Counted from the stretch's first letter, positions 18,451 through 26,784 are shown. The stretch is 64,000 nt of DNA from Shewanella aquimarina (GCF_023349185.1 NZ_JAKIKY010000006.1:62001-126000), one strand, 5' to 3'. A program made the numbers and translations. Notes: a model not told the origin generated them from the letters alone.

Positions 18451-19173
18451 ATGAAGACTGCCGTTGTTACCGCGGCAATTCTGATGAGTGCGGGTGTCGC
18501 GGTAGCGGCACCTGCGCCCGTTGAGGATGTTGCCGGTGGTTCCTCCGAAGATAGAGTTGCGCGCCTTGAGCGTATCATAAAGGCCAAACAAGCGGCCGAG
18601 TTTGAGATGCAGCAGCGCCTTGACACCCTCCAGCAGGAGGTACTTGACCTGCGCGGCCTGACTGAGCAGCAAAGCTATCAGATCAATCAGATGCTGCAGC
18701 GTCAGCGCCAGCTCTATGACGATATCGCTAACCTGAGTAAGGCTAAGTCGACACCTGTGGCCGCAACCCCTGCGGCGACCAGTTCAGAGACCTCCTCTCT
18801 GGGAGAAACCGCCAGCTATGAACGCGCGGTTAATCTGGTGCTGAAAGAGCGTCAGTACGACGAGGCGATCCCGGCGTTTCGTGAGTTTATCGCGCAATAC
18901 CCCAATTCGACCTATGCGGCGAATGCTAACTATTGGTTAGGTCAGCTACTCTATAACAAGGGTGAGCTTGGCGATGCCGCTAAGGCCTTTAATACTGTTG
19001 TCAATAAGTTTAAAGAGTCGAATAAGCGTGGCGATAGCCTGGTTAAGCTTGGCATGATTGCGCAGAAGCGTAACGATAATGCGACCGCTAAACGTTACTA
19101 TCAGCAAGTCGTTAGCGAATACGCTAATAGTGCCGCTGCTCGCATCGCCAAACAGCAGATGGTGGGGCTTTAA
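18451..19173 (+). CDS. cpoB: Cell division coordinator CpoB
   Basis: CpoB (YbgF) is a periplasmic protein that couples Tol activity to PBP1B peptidoglycan synthesis during division. The 240-residue precursor has a signal peptide (to about residue 20), a coiled coil (about 30-95) rich in Gln and Leu that makes trimers in the family, and TPR repeats (about 120-240), for example YDEAIPAFREFIAQYPNS. It closes the ybgC-tolQRAB-pal-cpoB operon. As in E. coli, lysine tRNA genes follow directly. Confidence 0.94.
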   Translation: MKTAVVTAAILMSAGVAVAAPAPVEDVAGGSSEDRVARLERIIKAKQAAEFEMQQRLDTLQQEVLDLRGLTEQQSYQINQMLQRQRQLYDDIANLSKAKSTPVAATPAATSSETSSLGETASYERAVNLVLKERQYDEAIPAFREFIAQYPNSTYAANANYWLGQLLYNKGELGDAAKAFNTVVNKFKESNKRGDSLVKLGMIAQKRNDNATAKRYYQQVVSEYANSAAARIAKQQMVGL

Positions 19174-19244
19174 TCTCTATTTAACCAAAAAACATACTCT
19201 TAGTCTGTTTTTCATGCAAACAAAAAAAAATGGGGAATTTGCAC

Positions 19245-19272
19245 TTGCATGAGAAGATGAAAAAGGTATTAT
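19245..19272 (+). promoter_or_regulatory. Promoter of the lysine tRNA array
   Basis: TTGCAT and TATTAT with a 16-base spacer, followed by a GC-rich discriminator (AGGCGCCC). GC-rich discriminators are typical of stringently controlled stable-RNA promoters. It lies 61 bases before the first tRNA. A second TTGCAC just upstream is spaced too far from the -10 box. Confidence 0.65.
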
Positions 19273-19332
19273 AGGCGCCCTCGAAGCGACGTAGTCGTTT
19301 GGGCGCTAAATCAAAGAGATTTAGTTGAAAAT

Positions 19333-19408
19333 GGGTCGTTAGCTCAGTCGGTAGAGCAGTTGGCTTTTAACCAATTGGTCGAAGGTTCGAATCCTTCACG
19401 ACCCACCA
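19333..19408 (+). tRNA. tRNA-Lys(UUU), copy 1
   Basis: A complete 76-base cloverleaf with encoded CCA. Acceptor GGGTCGT pairs with ACGACCC, the anticodon loop is CTTTTAA with TTT at positions 34-36, and the T loop is TTCGAAT. The six later intact copies are identical to it. Confidence 0.98.
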
Positions 19409-19446
19409 CTTTTCTGACAGTGGTTAAACAATCAGGCATCCAAGAT

Positions 19447-19522
19447 GGGTCGTTAGCTCAGTCGGTAGAGCAGTTGGCTTTTAACCAATTGGTCGAAGGT
19501 TCGAATCCTTCACGACCCACCA
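19447..19522 (+). tRNA. tRNA-Lys(UUU), copy 2
   Basis: Identical in sequence to copy 1, with CCA encoded. It lies 114 bases after copy 1 and the 38-base spacer is nearly the same as the next one. Confidence 0.98.
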
Positions 19523-19560
19523 CTTTTCTGACAGTGGTTAAACAGTTAGGCATCCAAGAT

Positions 19561-19636
19561 GGGTCGTTAGCTCAGTCGGTAGAGCAGTTGGCTTTTAACC
19601 AATTGGTCGAAGGTTCGAATCCTTCACGACCCACCA
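19561..19636 (+). tRNA. tRNA-Lys(UUU), copy 3
   Basis: Identical to copy 1. It ends the run of 114-base periods; the next unit downstream is the first chimeric one. Confidence 0.98.
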
Positions 19637-19674
19637 CTTTTCTGGCAGTGGTTAAACATTCAGGCATCCAAGAT

Positions 19675-19764
19675 GGGTCGTTAGCTCAGTCGCTATTTTT
19701 AGGGAAAGGGCAGTTGGCTTTTAACCTCTGATACAAGGTTAAGCTTCATCGGTATCAACAATAT
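19675..19764 (+). pseudogene. Chimeric tRNA-Lys-like unit A1 (90 bases)
   Basis: The first 18 bases equal tRNA-Lys to the D loop. Then CTATTTTTAGGGAAAG replaces the D-stem 3' side, a normal GGCAGTTGGCTTTTAACC follows, and the rest of the tRNA is replaced by TCTGATACAAGGTTAAGC and a tail ending GGTATCAACAATAT. There is no T arm, acceptor 3' strand or CCA, so it cannot make a working tRNA. TTAACCT and AGGTTAA can pair into a hairpin around the former anticodon side. Confidence 0.8.
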
Positions 19765-19840
19765 GGGTCGTTAGCTCAGTCGGTAGAGCAGTTGGCTTTT
19801 AACCAATTGGTCGAAGGTTCGAATCCTTCACGACCCACCA
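19765..19840 (+). tRNA. tRNA-Lys(UUU), copy 4
   Basis: Identical to copy 1 and placed directly after chimeric unit A1. It starts the run of 204-base periods. Confidence 0.98.
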
Positions 19841-19878
19841 CTTTTCTGGCAGTGGTTAAACATTCAGGCACCTAAGAT

Positions 19879-19968
19879 GGGTCGTTAGCTCAGTCGCTAT
19901 TTTTAGAGAAAGGGCAGTTGGCTTTTAACCTCTGATACAAGGTTAAGCTACATCGGTATCAACAATAT
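19879..19968 (+). pseudogene. Chimeric tRNA-Lys-like unit A2 (90 bases)
   Basis: Nearly identical to unit A1. It has AGAGAAAG in place of AGGGAAAG in the D-arm insert and AAGCTACATC in place of AAGCTTCATC in the tail. Confidence 0.8.
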
Positions 19969-20044
19969 GGGTCGTTAGCTCAGTCGGTAGAGCAGTTGGC
20001 TTTTAACCAATTGGTCGAAGGTTCGAATCCTTCACGACCCACCA
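19969..20044 (+). tRNA. tRNA-Lys(UUU), copy 5
   Basis: Identical to copy 1, with CCA encoded; preceded directly by chimeric unit A2. Confidence 0.98.
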
Positions 20045-20082
20045 CTTTTCTGACAGTGGTTAAACAATCAGGCATCCTAGAT

Positions 20083-20172
20083 GGGTCGTTAGCTCAGTCG
20101 CTATTTTTAGGGAAAGGGCAGTTGGCTTTTAACCTCTGATACAAGGTTAAGTTACATCGGTATCAACAATAC
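20083..20172 (+). pseudogene. Chimeric tRNA-Lys-like unit A3 (90 bases)
   Basis: Same structure as A1, with AAGTTACATC in the tail and a final ATAC instead of ATAT. Confidence 0.8.
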
Positions 20173-20248
20173 GGGTCGTTAGCTCAGTCGGTAGAGCAGT
20201 TGGCTTTTAACCAATTGGTCGAAGGTTCGAATCCTTCACGACCCACCA
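20173..20248 (+). tRNA. tRNA-Lys(UUU), copy 6
   Basis: Identical to copy 1. The spacer after it differs from the others (CTTTCTCTAGGTGGTT), but keeps the ability to pair with the ACCAC at the tRNA 3' end. Confidence 0.98.
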
Positions 20249-20285
20249 CTTTCTCTAGGTGGTTAAATCAAGAGAAGGATTTAGA

Positions 20286-20384
20286 AGGTTATTAGCTCAG
20301 TCGATGCTTTTAAAGCAAAGAGGCAGTTGGCTTTACTTTTTAACTCCACATTGGTCGAAGGTTAGAATCCTTCACGACCCACCA
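20286..20384 (+). pseudogene. Degenerate tRNA-Lys-like unit B1 (99 bases)
   Basis: This unit keeps a full-length tRNA layout, including a recognisable T arm and the CCA end, but has 23 extra bases. The D region contains an added GCTTTTAAAGC self-complementary stretch, the anticodon region reads GGCTTTACTTTTTAACTCC, and the 5' acceptor strand no longer matches the 3' ACGACCC. It is unlikely to work as tRNA. Its D-region insert aligns with that of the A units, suggesting shared origin. Confidence 0.75.
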
Positions 20385-20422
20385 CTTTTCTGACAGTGGT
20401 TAAACATTCAGGCATCTAAGAT

Positions 20423-20512
20423 GGGTCGTTAGCTCAGTCGCTATTTTTAGGGAAAGGGCAGTTGGCTTTTAACCTCTGATACAAGGTTAAGCTACATCGG
20501 TATCAACAATAT
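20423..20512 (+). pseudogene. Chimeric tRNA-Lys-like unit A4 (90 bases)
   Basis: Same structure as A1, with AGGGAAAG insert and AAGCTACATC tail. It directly precedes intact copy 7. Confidence 0.8.
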
Positions 20513-20588
20513 GGGTCGTTAGCTCAGTCGGTAGAGCAGTTGGCTTTTAACCAATTGGTCGAAGGTTCGAATCCTTCACGACCCACCA
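20513..20588 (+). tRNA. tRNA-Lys(UUU), copy 7
   Basis: Identical to copy 1 and the last intact tRNA of the array. No clear intrinsic terminator follows it. Confidence 0.98.
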
Positions 20589-20675
20589 CTTCTCCAATCA
20601 TTTCTGCTTTTGTTGAATTCCTTATTATTTGTTGTCGGTTTCGGTTAACTAGCCACAGTTCAAATAGCAGTGACC
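20585..20675 (+). repeat. Direct repeat downstream of tRNA copy 7 (first copy)
   Basis: About 91 bases beginning ACCACTTCTCCAAT recur with few changes at 20781-20871, an offset of 196 bases. The duplicated block includes the 3' flank of a tRNA unit, so tRNA plus flank was duplicated together. Confidence 0.8.
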
Positions 20676-20685
20676 CAATATTAGT

Positions 20686-20784
20686 GATCTAATAGCTCAT
20701 TGGATGCGCTTTAAGTAAAGAGGCAGTTGGCTTTGCTTCTTAACGCCACATTGGTCAAAGGTTCGAATCCTTCACGCCCCACCA
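20686..20784 (+). pseudogene. Degenerate tRNA-Lys-like unit B2 (99 bases)
   Basis: Same 99-base length and layout as B1: GATGCGCTTTAAGTAAAGAG in the D region, GGCTTTGCTTCTTAACGCC around the anticodon, an intact TTCGAAT T loop and CCA. The acceptor stem is broken (GATCTAA against ACGCCCC). Confidence 0.72.
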
Positions 20785-20871
20785 CTTCTCCAATTATCTC
20801 TGCTTTTGTTGAATTCCTTATTATTTGTTGTCGATTTCGGTTAGCTAGCCAAAGTTCAAATCGCAGTGACT
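20781..20871 (+). repeat. Direct repeat downstream of unit B2 (second copy)
   Basis: Second copy of the 91-base flank described at 20585-20675. The remaining bases to 21120 hold only the leader of the porin gene, in which I see no convincing operator. Confidence 0.8.
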
Positions 20872-21120
20872 TAATGCCTGTGACCTAATACCAGTGAGCC
20901 AGGTTTAAAGCCGTTAATCATCAGATCCTTTATATCGTTTTGTTGTTCGAATTATTTGCTGATGCAATAGGGATTGCCTCGACCTAGACTAATTCACTAG
21001 CTTTTTATCGTACATTAACCCTGCCTGTTCGACCTTTGTCTTATAGACGTTTTGCTAATGTTACTTGTTTGTTAACTCCGTCATATTCATTGCGATAATA
21101 ATGAAAAAGGGAGAGGACAG

Positions 21121-22263
21121 ATGAAAAACGCAAAAGTGTCTTTGCTGGCTGCGGCGACCTTACTGGCGCTAGGTTCCAGTGCTGCTATGGCCGAGACAGA
21201 GTTTAAGTTTGGTGGCTATGTGAAGGCCGATGTCATGTTTAGTGACTATAGCAATGGCGCACCAGACTCAGGTAATCTTTCTCGCCAGTTTTATGTTCCA
21301 GGTACCATCTATGGTACACCGGGCAATGGCGAACAAGTTGTCGATTTCCAAGCGAGAGAATCTCGCTTTAATTTTAAGACGGTGACAGATCTCGACGGCC
21401 ACAAGCTAACCGGTTTTATCGAGCTGGACTTTATGACTCACAGCGACGGCAACGAAAGGGTATCTAACAGTTACTCTCCCCGAATTCGTCATGCGTTTGT
21501 CAGCTTTGACAACTGGACCGTGGGTCAGACCTGGACTACCTTCATGAATCCAGGCTCTCTGCCTGAAAACCTCGATTTCGTGGGGGCGGCAGAAGGTACG
21601 CCTTTTGTGCGCCAGACGCAGGTTAGATACACCAATGGCGGCTTCCAGTTTGCTCTGGAAAACCCAGAAACTACGGTAACGCCTAATGGCGGTGGTTCAC
21701 GTATCACCAGCGGTAGTGGCATAGTGCCTGATTTCGTGGCGCGTTATAACTTTAAGACCCAAGGTGGTGCAAAGTTTACCCTGGCCGGTATTGCACGCCA
21801 GCTTAACCTTGAGAAGGGTGGGATAGATTCTCAGACCATGGGTTATGGCTTGAACTTTACCGGAGTGATTCCTGTTGGTAGCGATGATCTTAAATTCTCG
21901 GCAACCGCGGGTGATGGCTTGGGGCGCTACATGGCGCTTAACTATGCCAATGCGGGAGTATTGGATGCCGATGGCGACATAGAGACCATTAGCTCATACG
22001 GCGGTTTCGCCTCCTACCGCCATTGGTGGAACGATAAGTGGCGCTCAAGCTTTACCTTATCGGGCTTCAAGGCCGATAACGATGTCGCCTTAACTGGCGG
22101 AGTTGTGAATGAAGAGTCCTATTCTGGTTACGTTAACTTGCTCTATTCTCCGGTGAAACCTTTAACGGTTGGTGTGGAGTATATGTACGCGGAAAACACC
22201 AAACAAAATGGTGATAAGGGCGAGTTAAATCGCGTTATCTTCTCGGTGAAGTATGTGTTGTAG
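21121..22263 (+). CDS. DcaP-like outer-membrane porin
   Basis: The 380-residue precursor has a signal peptide (cleavage after SSAAMA near residue 22) and a mature part of alternating hydrophobic and polar residues that fits a 16-strand barrel. It resembles the DcaP-like porin family: FKFGGYVKADVMFSDY at the start, VDFQARESRFNFKT, and a final strand ending VIFSVKYVL that supplies the outer-membrane insertion signal. Such porins admit small solutes, in some species dicarboxylic or organic acids; the substrate here is unknown. AGAGGA precedes the ATG. It is monocistronic, with a shared terminator against grxA. Confidence 0.85.
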   Translation: MKNAKVSLLAAATLLALGSSAAMAETEFKFGGYVKADVMFSDYSNGAPDSGNLSRQFYVPGTIYGTPGNGEQVVDFQARESRFNFKTVTDLDGHKLTGFIELDFMTHSDGNERVSNSYSPRIRHAFVSFDNWTVGQTWTTFMNPGSLPENLDFVGAAEGTPFVRQTQVRYTNGGFQFALENPETTVTPNGGGSRITSGSGIVPDFVARYNFKTQGGAKFTLAGIARQLNLEKGGIDSQTMGYGLNFTGVIPVGSDDLKFSATAGDGLGRYMALNYANAGVLDADGDIETISSYGGFASYRHWWNDKWRSSFTLSGFKADNDVALTGGVVNEESYSGYVNLLYSPVKPLTVGVEYMYAENTKQNGDKGELNRVIFSVKYVL

Positions 22264-22280
22264 TCACTGGTGTTAAGATA

Positions 22281-22305
22281 AAAAAGGAGGCTTAGCCTCC
22301 TTTTT
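22281..22305. terminator. Bidirectional terminator between porin and grxA
   Basis: AAAAAGGAGGC / GCCTCCTTTTT hairpin located between two convergent genes, with A and T tracts on both sides. Confidence 0.87.
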
Positions 22306-22316
22306 CTTTGCTGTCG

Positions 22317-22574
22317 TTACAGCAGATTGTTGTCGCGAACATATTGTTCAAACTCGGTGCAGCCACCGATATGCTCTTGATCGATGAAGATCTGCGGCAC
22401 GGTTTCAACTGGCTTGCCTACCGTCTTTTCCAGATCGGCCTTGGTGATGCCCTCTGCATGAATATCGACATACTTAAATTTGAAATCGTCGCGAGTCTCA
22501 ACCAGTTGCTCTGATAGTTGAACGGCTCTAACGCAGTATGGGCAGCCTGGACGGCCGAAGATTACAACAAACAT
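22317..22574 (-). CDS. grxA: Glutaredoxin 1
   Basis: GrxA is a small dithiol glutaredoxin that reduces ribonucleotide reductase, PAPS reductase and OxyR using glutathione. I chose the ATG at 22572-22574, which has a GGAG site and gives 85 residues, exactly the E. coli length; the frame is open 19 codons further upstream. The active site is GRPGCPYCVRA, followed by the cis-Pro TVPQIFID and the GGCTEFEQ glutathione-binding turn. It is followed on the same strand after a gap by none and preceded by radD nine bases upstream of the extended frame. Confidence 0.95.
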   Translation of the reverse strand: MFVVIFGRPGCPYCVRAVQLSEQLVETRDDFKFKYVDIHAEGITKADLEKTVGKPVETVPQIFIDQEHIGGCTEFEQYVRDNNLL

Positions 22575-22639
22575 ATTCGCTCCAGAAGTAAATGTTGGTG
22601 ACTTTATACCATAGGCCAACGGGGTTTGCATATTTCAGA

Positions 22640-24379
22640 TCATACAAACTTATGCTGGCTGTCGAATCGGCCTCGATAGTCGAAGAAACGCTCGACTAAT
22701 TCCCAGCCGCGTTTGCCCTTCTTGAGGAGCAGAAGATCCGGCATACGAAAATGATCCCGTGCGGCAATTACCTGTTCGGGCGTATCGAAGCTTGGCTGTT
22801 TCTGACCCGGTGTACGTGTGTGTTGATGGACAAACACGCCATAGAAGGCGCGGATCTGCGCCTTAGTGGCAAAGTTAAAGCTGCTAGAGAAGTCATTTCC
22901 CTGGATATCTAAGTAACGCACCCTGAGCCGAGTTCCTTCCGCCTCGAAAAGCATCTCTTGGCACCGAAACAGGTGATGATGCTTCTGTTGCAGCACCTCT
23001 TTAAGACGCTTGTCTGGGTCGATCAGTGTCGACTGACAATGCTGGCAAACTTTGGCGGCAATATCGTTCTCTTCGCCGCAATTGGGGCAAGCCTTGGAGC
23101 GGAACCGAAAGTCGCACTGCTTTTTGCCACTGTCATCACCTATCACGGCCTGACAGCGTCGTCCGAAGTGCTCGATAATATCGCCATCACTGTCCACCAG
23201 CCCCCAGAAGACGTTGGCAAAGCCACAGACCGGGCAGGGCACCTGCACCGGCACACTCTTGCTGTCGGGTTTAGGACGGCCCACCTCGGGAAAAAAGAGG
23301 TCGAAACCGTTGGCGGCGTAATCGATCACCAAACAGTCCTGTTTGCCCTCACAGATCCTTAAGCCCCGACCGACCATTTGCTGAAACAGACTCACCGAGG
23401 CCGTGGGCCTTAGAATCGCAATAAGATCCACATGGGGCGCGTCGAAACCGGTAGTCAGTACGGCAACGTTGACCAGATAATCGAGCTCGCGGCGTTTGAA
23501 TGCATCGATAATGGCATCGCGCTCCTGGCTTGGCGTGTTGGCCGTGATAAGGCCTGCCTTATCTGTGGCGAGTAGCGTCATGATCTCCTCGGCGTGACGC
23601 ACTGTCGCGGCGAATATGATGGTACCGGCTCGGGTGTTGGTGAGCTGTTTTATCTGTTCCACGATCGCCTTGGTGGCACGACCGGCATGATGTAAGAGGG
23701 AATCGACTTCGGCCTCGTTGTATTCGCCACTAGCACTGGGTGAGAGCTCGCTAAAATCATACTGGGCCGACAGGCCGTCCAGTACCTTGGGGGGCGTCAA
23801 GAAGCCCTGTTTAATCAGGGGGCGCATTGGCAGCTCGAAGATACAGTGCTCGAATACCGGCTGCTCGGTATTGCCTATCTTGCCGTGGTAGTGGTAGCGG
23901 TAGATCCAGCCGCTTCCCAGGCGATAGGGGGTGGCCGTCAGGCCTAACAACCTAAGCTTTGGGTTCTTGGTTCTCAGATGACTCAGTAGCTGCTGATATT
24001 GGCTCTCTTTCTCGTTGGAAACCCGGTGGCATTCATCGATGATCACCAGAGAATAGGGCTCATCAAACTGCTTGGGATTACGTACCGCTGACTGAATGCT
24101 GGCGACTACCGTCTTGTTGCGGGTCGATTTCTGTTTCAGGCCGGCCGAAAAAATACTGGCCTCTTCGGTGAGTAACCCGACCTTCTGGGCGTTTTGGGCG
24201 ACAAGTTCTTTCACATGGGTGAGTACTAGGGTGCGTCCCTTGGCGATGCGGGCTAGTTCGGCGATGATAATACTCTTTCCCGCCCCGGTCGGAAGCACAA
24301 GGACGGCTGAGTCGTCGCAGCCTTTAAAGTGGCTAATGGCCGCATCTACGGCCTGGCGTTGATAATCTCTGAGTTGCAA
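22640..24379 (-). CDS. radD: DEAD/DEAH box helicase RadD (YejH)
   Basis: RadD is a superfamily 2 helicase-like ATPase that interacts with RecA-dependent repair and SSB in E. coli (586 residues; 579 here). Motifs seen in order: LPTGAGKS (Walker A, near residue 30), IIDECHR (DECH box), LTATPYR (motif III region) and the C-terminal helicase motif QMVGRGLR (motif VI). A zinc-binding segment follows with CPVCGF, a CDFRF Cys and CPNCGEENDIAAKVCQHC. The gene lies upstream of grxA on the same strand with about 65 bases between them, so they may be cotranscribed. Confidence 0.92.
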   Translation of the reverse strand: MQLRDYQRQAVDAAISHFKGCDDSAVLVLPTGAGKSIIIAELARIAKGRTLVLTHVKELVAQNAQKVGLLTEEASIFSAGLKQKSTRNKTVVASIQSAVRNPKQFDEPYSLVIIDECHRVSNEKESQYQQLLSHLRTKNPKLRLLGLTATPYRLGSGWIYRYHYHGKIGNTEQPVFEHCIFELPMRPLIKQGFLTPPKVLDGLSAQYDFSELSPSASGEYNEAEVDSLLHHAGRATKAIVEQIKQLTNTRAGTIIFAATVRHAEEIMTLLATDKAGLITANTPSQERDAIIDAFKRRELDYLVNVAVLTTGFDAPHVDLIAILRPTASVSLFQQMVGRGLRICEGKQDCLVIDYAANGFDLFFPEVGRPKPDSKSVPVQVPCPVCGFANVFWGLVDSDGDIIEHFGRRCQAVIGDDSGKKQCDFRFRSKACPNCGEENDIAAKVCQHCQSTLIDPDKRLKEVLQQKHHHLFRCQEMLFEAEGTRLRVRYLDIQGNDFSSSFNFATKAQIRAFYGVFVHQHTRTPGQKQPSFDTPEQVIAARDHFRMPDLLLLKKGKRGWELVERFFDYRGRFDSQHKFV

Positions 24380-24435
24380 AGCAAATGCTGGTCTGTGATT
24401 GGGGCTATCAGGATATCAGTGCCTAACATGGCTCG

Positions 24436-24705
24436 CTAGGGCCTGTTGACCTTTTGAGAACAATTTTTGTTCTAATTGAGTAGGTTCAAATCGCGGCATG
24501 AGGCTTGAAGTATAGTTATTCTATATAAAAGCCGAGTAACAAAGAGTTGAACGTACTCAAGACGAACCCTGCGGGCAGCGTCTGTATCATTTTTCTACTG
24601 CGTTATCGCTCATTGATGTAGCACACCACATTACAATCGCTCTGCCTTGTATAAAAGCGATACAGAATGCTGTAAAAATGAACGCGAAAGATAAACAGGC
24701 CCTAG
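24436..24705. mobile_element. MITE-like element with 12-bp perfect terminal inverted repeats
   Basis: The 270-base stretch begins CTAGGGCCTGTT and ends AACAGGCCCTAG, a perfect 12-base inverted pair. There is no real open frame inside. Both ends sit on CTAG, which fits a TA target duplication as made by IS630/Tc1-type transposases, but this parentage is inferred. Internal hairpins include GAACAA/TTGTTC. It fills most of the gap between radD and acs. Confidence 0.72.
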
Positions 24706-24714
24706 GGGGACCAT

Positions 24715-24739
24715 AAAAAAAGCCCCTCGATGAGGGGCT
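24715..24739 (-). terminator. Rho-independent terminator after acs
   Basis: On the minus strand AGCCCCTC / GAGGGGCT with an ATC loop is followed by a T run. Confidence 0.88.
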
Positions 24740-24767
24740 AGAAGAGAGAATGCAGTGCAGCGAGCTG

Positions 24768-26720
24768 TTATTCGCTGCGATTGAGACGTGTCTCAATCAG
24801 GGTATCGATCACCGCTGGATCGGCGAGTGTTGACGCATCGCCTAAGTTGGTCACTTCATTGGCGGCGATCTTGCGCAGGAAGCGGCGCATGATCTTACCC
24901 GAACGTGTCTTAGGCAGGCCGCCGGCCCATTGGATCAGGTCCGGCGTCGCCAGGGCGCCAATCTCTTTTCTCACCCATTGACGCAGCTCCTGACGCAGTT
25001 CTTCGCTCTCCTGGGTGCCCTTGGTCAGGGTGACATAGGCATAGATGCCCTGGCCCTTGATGTCGTGAGGGTAGCCAACTACGGCAGCCTCGGCGACATG
25101 TTCGTGAGCCACCAGGGCACTCTCGACTTCGGCGGTACCCAGACGGTGGCCCGAGACGTTAATCACGTCATCGACACGGCCGGTGATCCAGTAGTAGCCA
25201 TCTTCATCGCGGCGGGCACCGTCACCGGTGAAATACATGCCGCGGAAGGTCTTAAAGTAGGTCAGCGCAAATCTGTCATGGTCGCCATACACGGTGCGCA
25301 TCTGTCCAGGCCAGGAGTCGAGGATGACCAGGTTACCCTCGGTCGCGCCATCTATGATGTTACCCATGTTGTCTACCAGCGCAGGTTGCACGCCAAAGAA
25401 TGGACGAGTTGCCGAGCCAGGCTTAGTATCTGTCGCGCCTGGAAGTGGCGAGATCAGGATGCCACCGGTTTCGGTTTGCCACCAGGTATCGACAATTGGG
25501 CAGTTCTCATGGCCAATCACCTCGTGATACCAGCGCCAGGCCTCAGGGTTAATGGGCTCACCCACAGAGCCCATGATGCGCAGCGAGCTGCCATCGAAAC
25601 CATCAAACTGTTCCTTGCCTTCGGCCATTAGGGCGCGGATCAGCGTCGGCGCCGTGTAGAGGATGTTGACCTTATGACGGTCGATCATCTCACCCAGACG
25701 GGCCGGGCTTGGGTAGTTAGGGATACCTTCGTGGATCAATATGGTCGCGCCGTTGGCAAGCGGGCCATAGACCATGTAGGAGTGACCCGTGATCCAACCC
25801 ACGTCGGCGGTACACCAGTAGATCTCACCCTCTTTGTAATCAAACACATATTCGTGCGTCATCGAGGCATAGACCAGGTAGCCACCTGTGGTGTGTAGCA
25901 CACCCTTTGGATTACCGGTAGAACCTGAGGTATAGAGCAAGAAGAGGGGATCTTCGGCGCCCATCTCTTCGGCTACACAGTGTTCAGAGGCGGTTTCCAT
26001 CAGTGAATCCCACTTGATGTCGCGTCCCTCTACCCAGTTTACGGGATTGCCGGTACGCTCAAGCACGATAACCTTCTCGACACAGTTTACGTCTGGGTGA
26101 GACAGGGCGGCATCTATGTTAGCTTTTAATGGAATGGTGCGGCCACCGCGTACGCCTTCATCGGCGGTGATCACGACCTTGGACTTACCGTCGATCACCC
26201 GTGAGGCGATTGAGTCAGGGGAGAAGCCACCGAAGACCACCGAGTGAATGGCGCCGATGCGGGCACAGGCCAGCATGACCACGGCGGCCTCGGGTACCAT
26301 AGGCATGTAAACCGTGACCACATCACCACGACGCACGCCTTGGCTACGCAGGGCATTGGCAAACTTACACACCTCTTTGTGGAGTTCACCATAGGTGAGG
26401 GTGCGTTGCTCGGCGGCATCGTCACCTTCCCAGATGATGGCCAGCTTATCGGCATTTTGTTCGAGATGACGATCGAGACAGTTAACCGAGGCGTTCAGGG
26501 TGCCGTCATAGAACCAGTTGATCGACAGGTTGTGATCGTCGAAGGAGGTTTTCTTCACCTTAGTAAAAGGCTTCATCCAATCGATGCGCTGGCCATGCTC
26601 TCTCCAGAAACCTTCGGGATTAACCACAGATTCCTGATACATCTTCTTATATTTTTCGTCATTAATGTGGGCATTCGCCGCGATTTCGCTTGGAACTTTG
26701 TAGAGAGACTGGGTGCTCAT
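24768..26720 (-). CDS. acs: Acetyl-CoA synthetase (AMP-forming)
   Basis: Acs activates acetate to acetyl-CoA through acetyl-AMP and is the high-affinity route for acetate use. The 650-residue protein has the P-loop-like [15 protein letters not shown], the WWQTETGG acetate-binding and core motif, and the C-terminal [11 protein letters not shown], in which Lys609 is the residue acetylated to switch off E. coli Acs. AAGGAAG lies just before the ATG. It is divergent from a CrbS-type kinase, with a dyad and a possible CRP half-site in the shared 178-base region. Confidence 0.97.
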   Translation of the reverse strand: MSTQSLYKVPSEIAANAHINDEKYKKMYQESVVNPEGFWREHGQRIDWMKPFTKVKKTSFDDHNLSINWFYDGTLNASVNCLDRHLEQNADKLAIIWEGDDAAEQRTLTYGELHKEVCKFANALRSQGVRRGDVVTVYMPMVPEAAVVMLACARIGAIHSVVFGGFSPDSIASRVIDGKSKVVITADEGVRGGRTIPLKANIDAALSHPDVNCVEKVIVLERTGNPVNWVEGRDIKWDSLMETASEHCVAEEMGAEDPLFLLYTSGSTGNPKGVLHTTGGYLVYASMTHEYVFDYKEGEIYWCTADVGWITGHSYMVYGPLANGATILIHEGIPNYPSPARLGEMIDRHKVNILYTAPTLIRALMAEGKEQFDGFDGSSLRIMGSVGEPINPEAWRWYHEVIGHENCPIVDTWWQTETGGILISPLPGATDTKPGSATRPFFGVQPALVDNMGNIIDGATEGNLVILDSWPGQMRTVYGDHDRFALTYFKTFRGMYFTGDGARRDEDGYYWITGRVDDVINVSGHRLGTAEVESALVAHEHVAEAAVVGYPHDIKGQGIYAYVTLTKGTQESEELRQELRQWVRKEIGALATPDLIQWAGGLPKTRSGKIMRRFLRKIAANEVTNLGDASTLADPAVIDTLIETRLNRSE

Positions 26721-26784
26721 CTGACTTCCTTTTATTTCTAATTGTGCGTAGATAAAGTATGGAATGCTTAGGCTATTTACCTCT

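Noticed and set aside
19360..19731. Repetitive 123-codon open frame across the tRNA array
   Set aside because: It is read through identical tRNA genes; the repeats come from the tRNAs, not from a protein.
19333..20784. CRISPR-like regular repeat pattern
   Set aside because: The repeats are tRNA-Lys genes and tRNA-like units; spacers are nearly identical to each other and there are no cas genes.
19333..20784. Genomic-island attachment site at tRNA genes
   Set aside because: No integrase or foreign cargo lies nearby and the partial copies keep 5' tRNA sequence as well, so duplication explains them better.
24930..25631. 233-codon plus-strand open frame inside acs
   Set aside because: It runs antisense to the strongly conserved acs frame and looks like a composition artefact.
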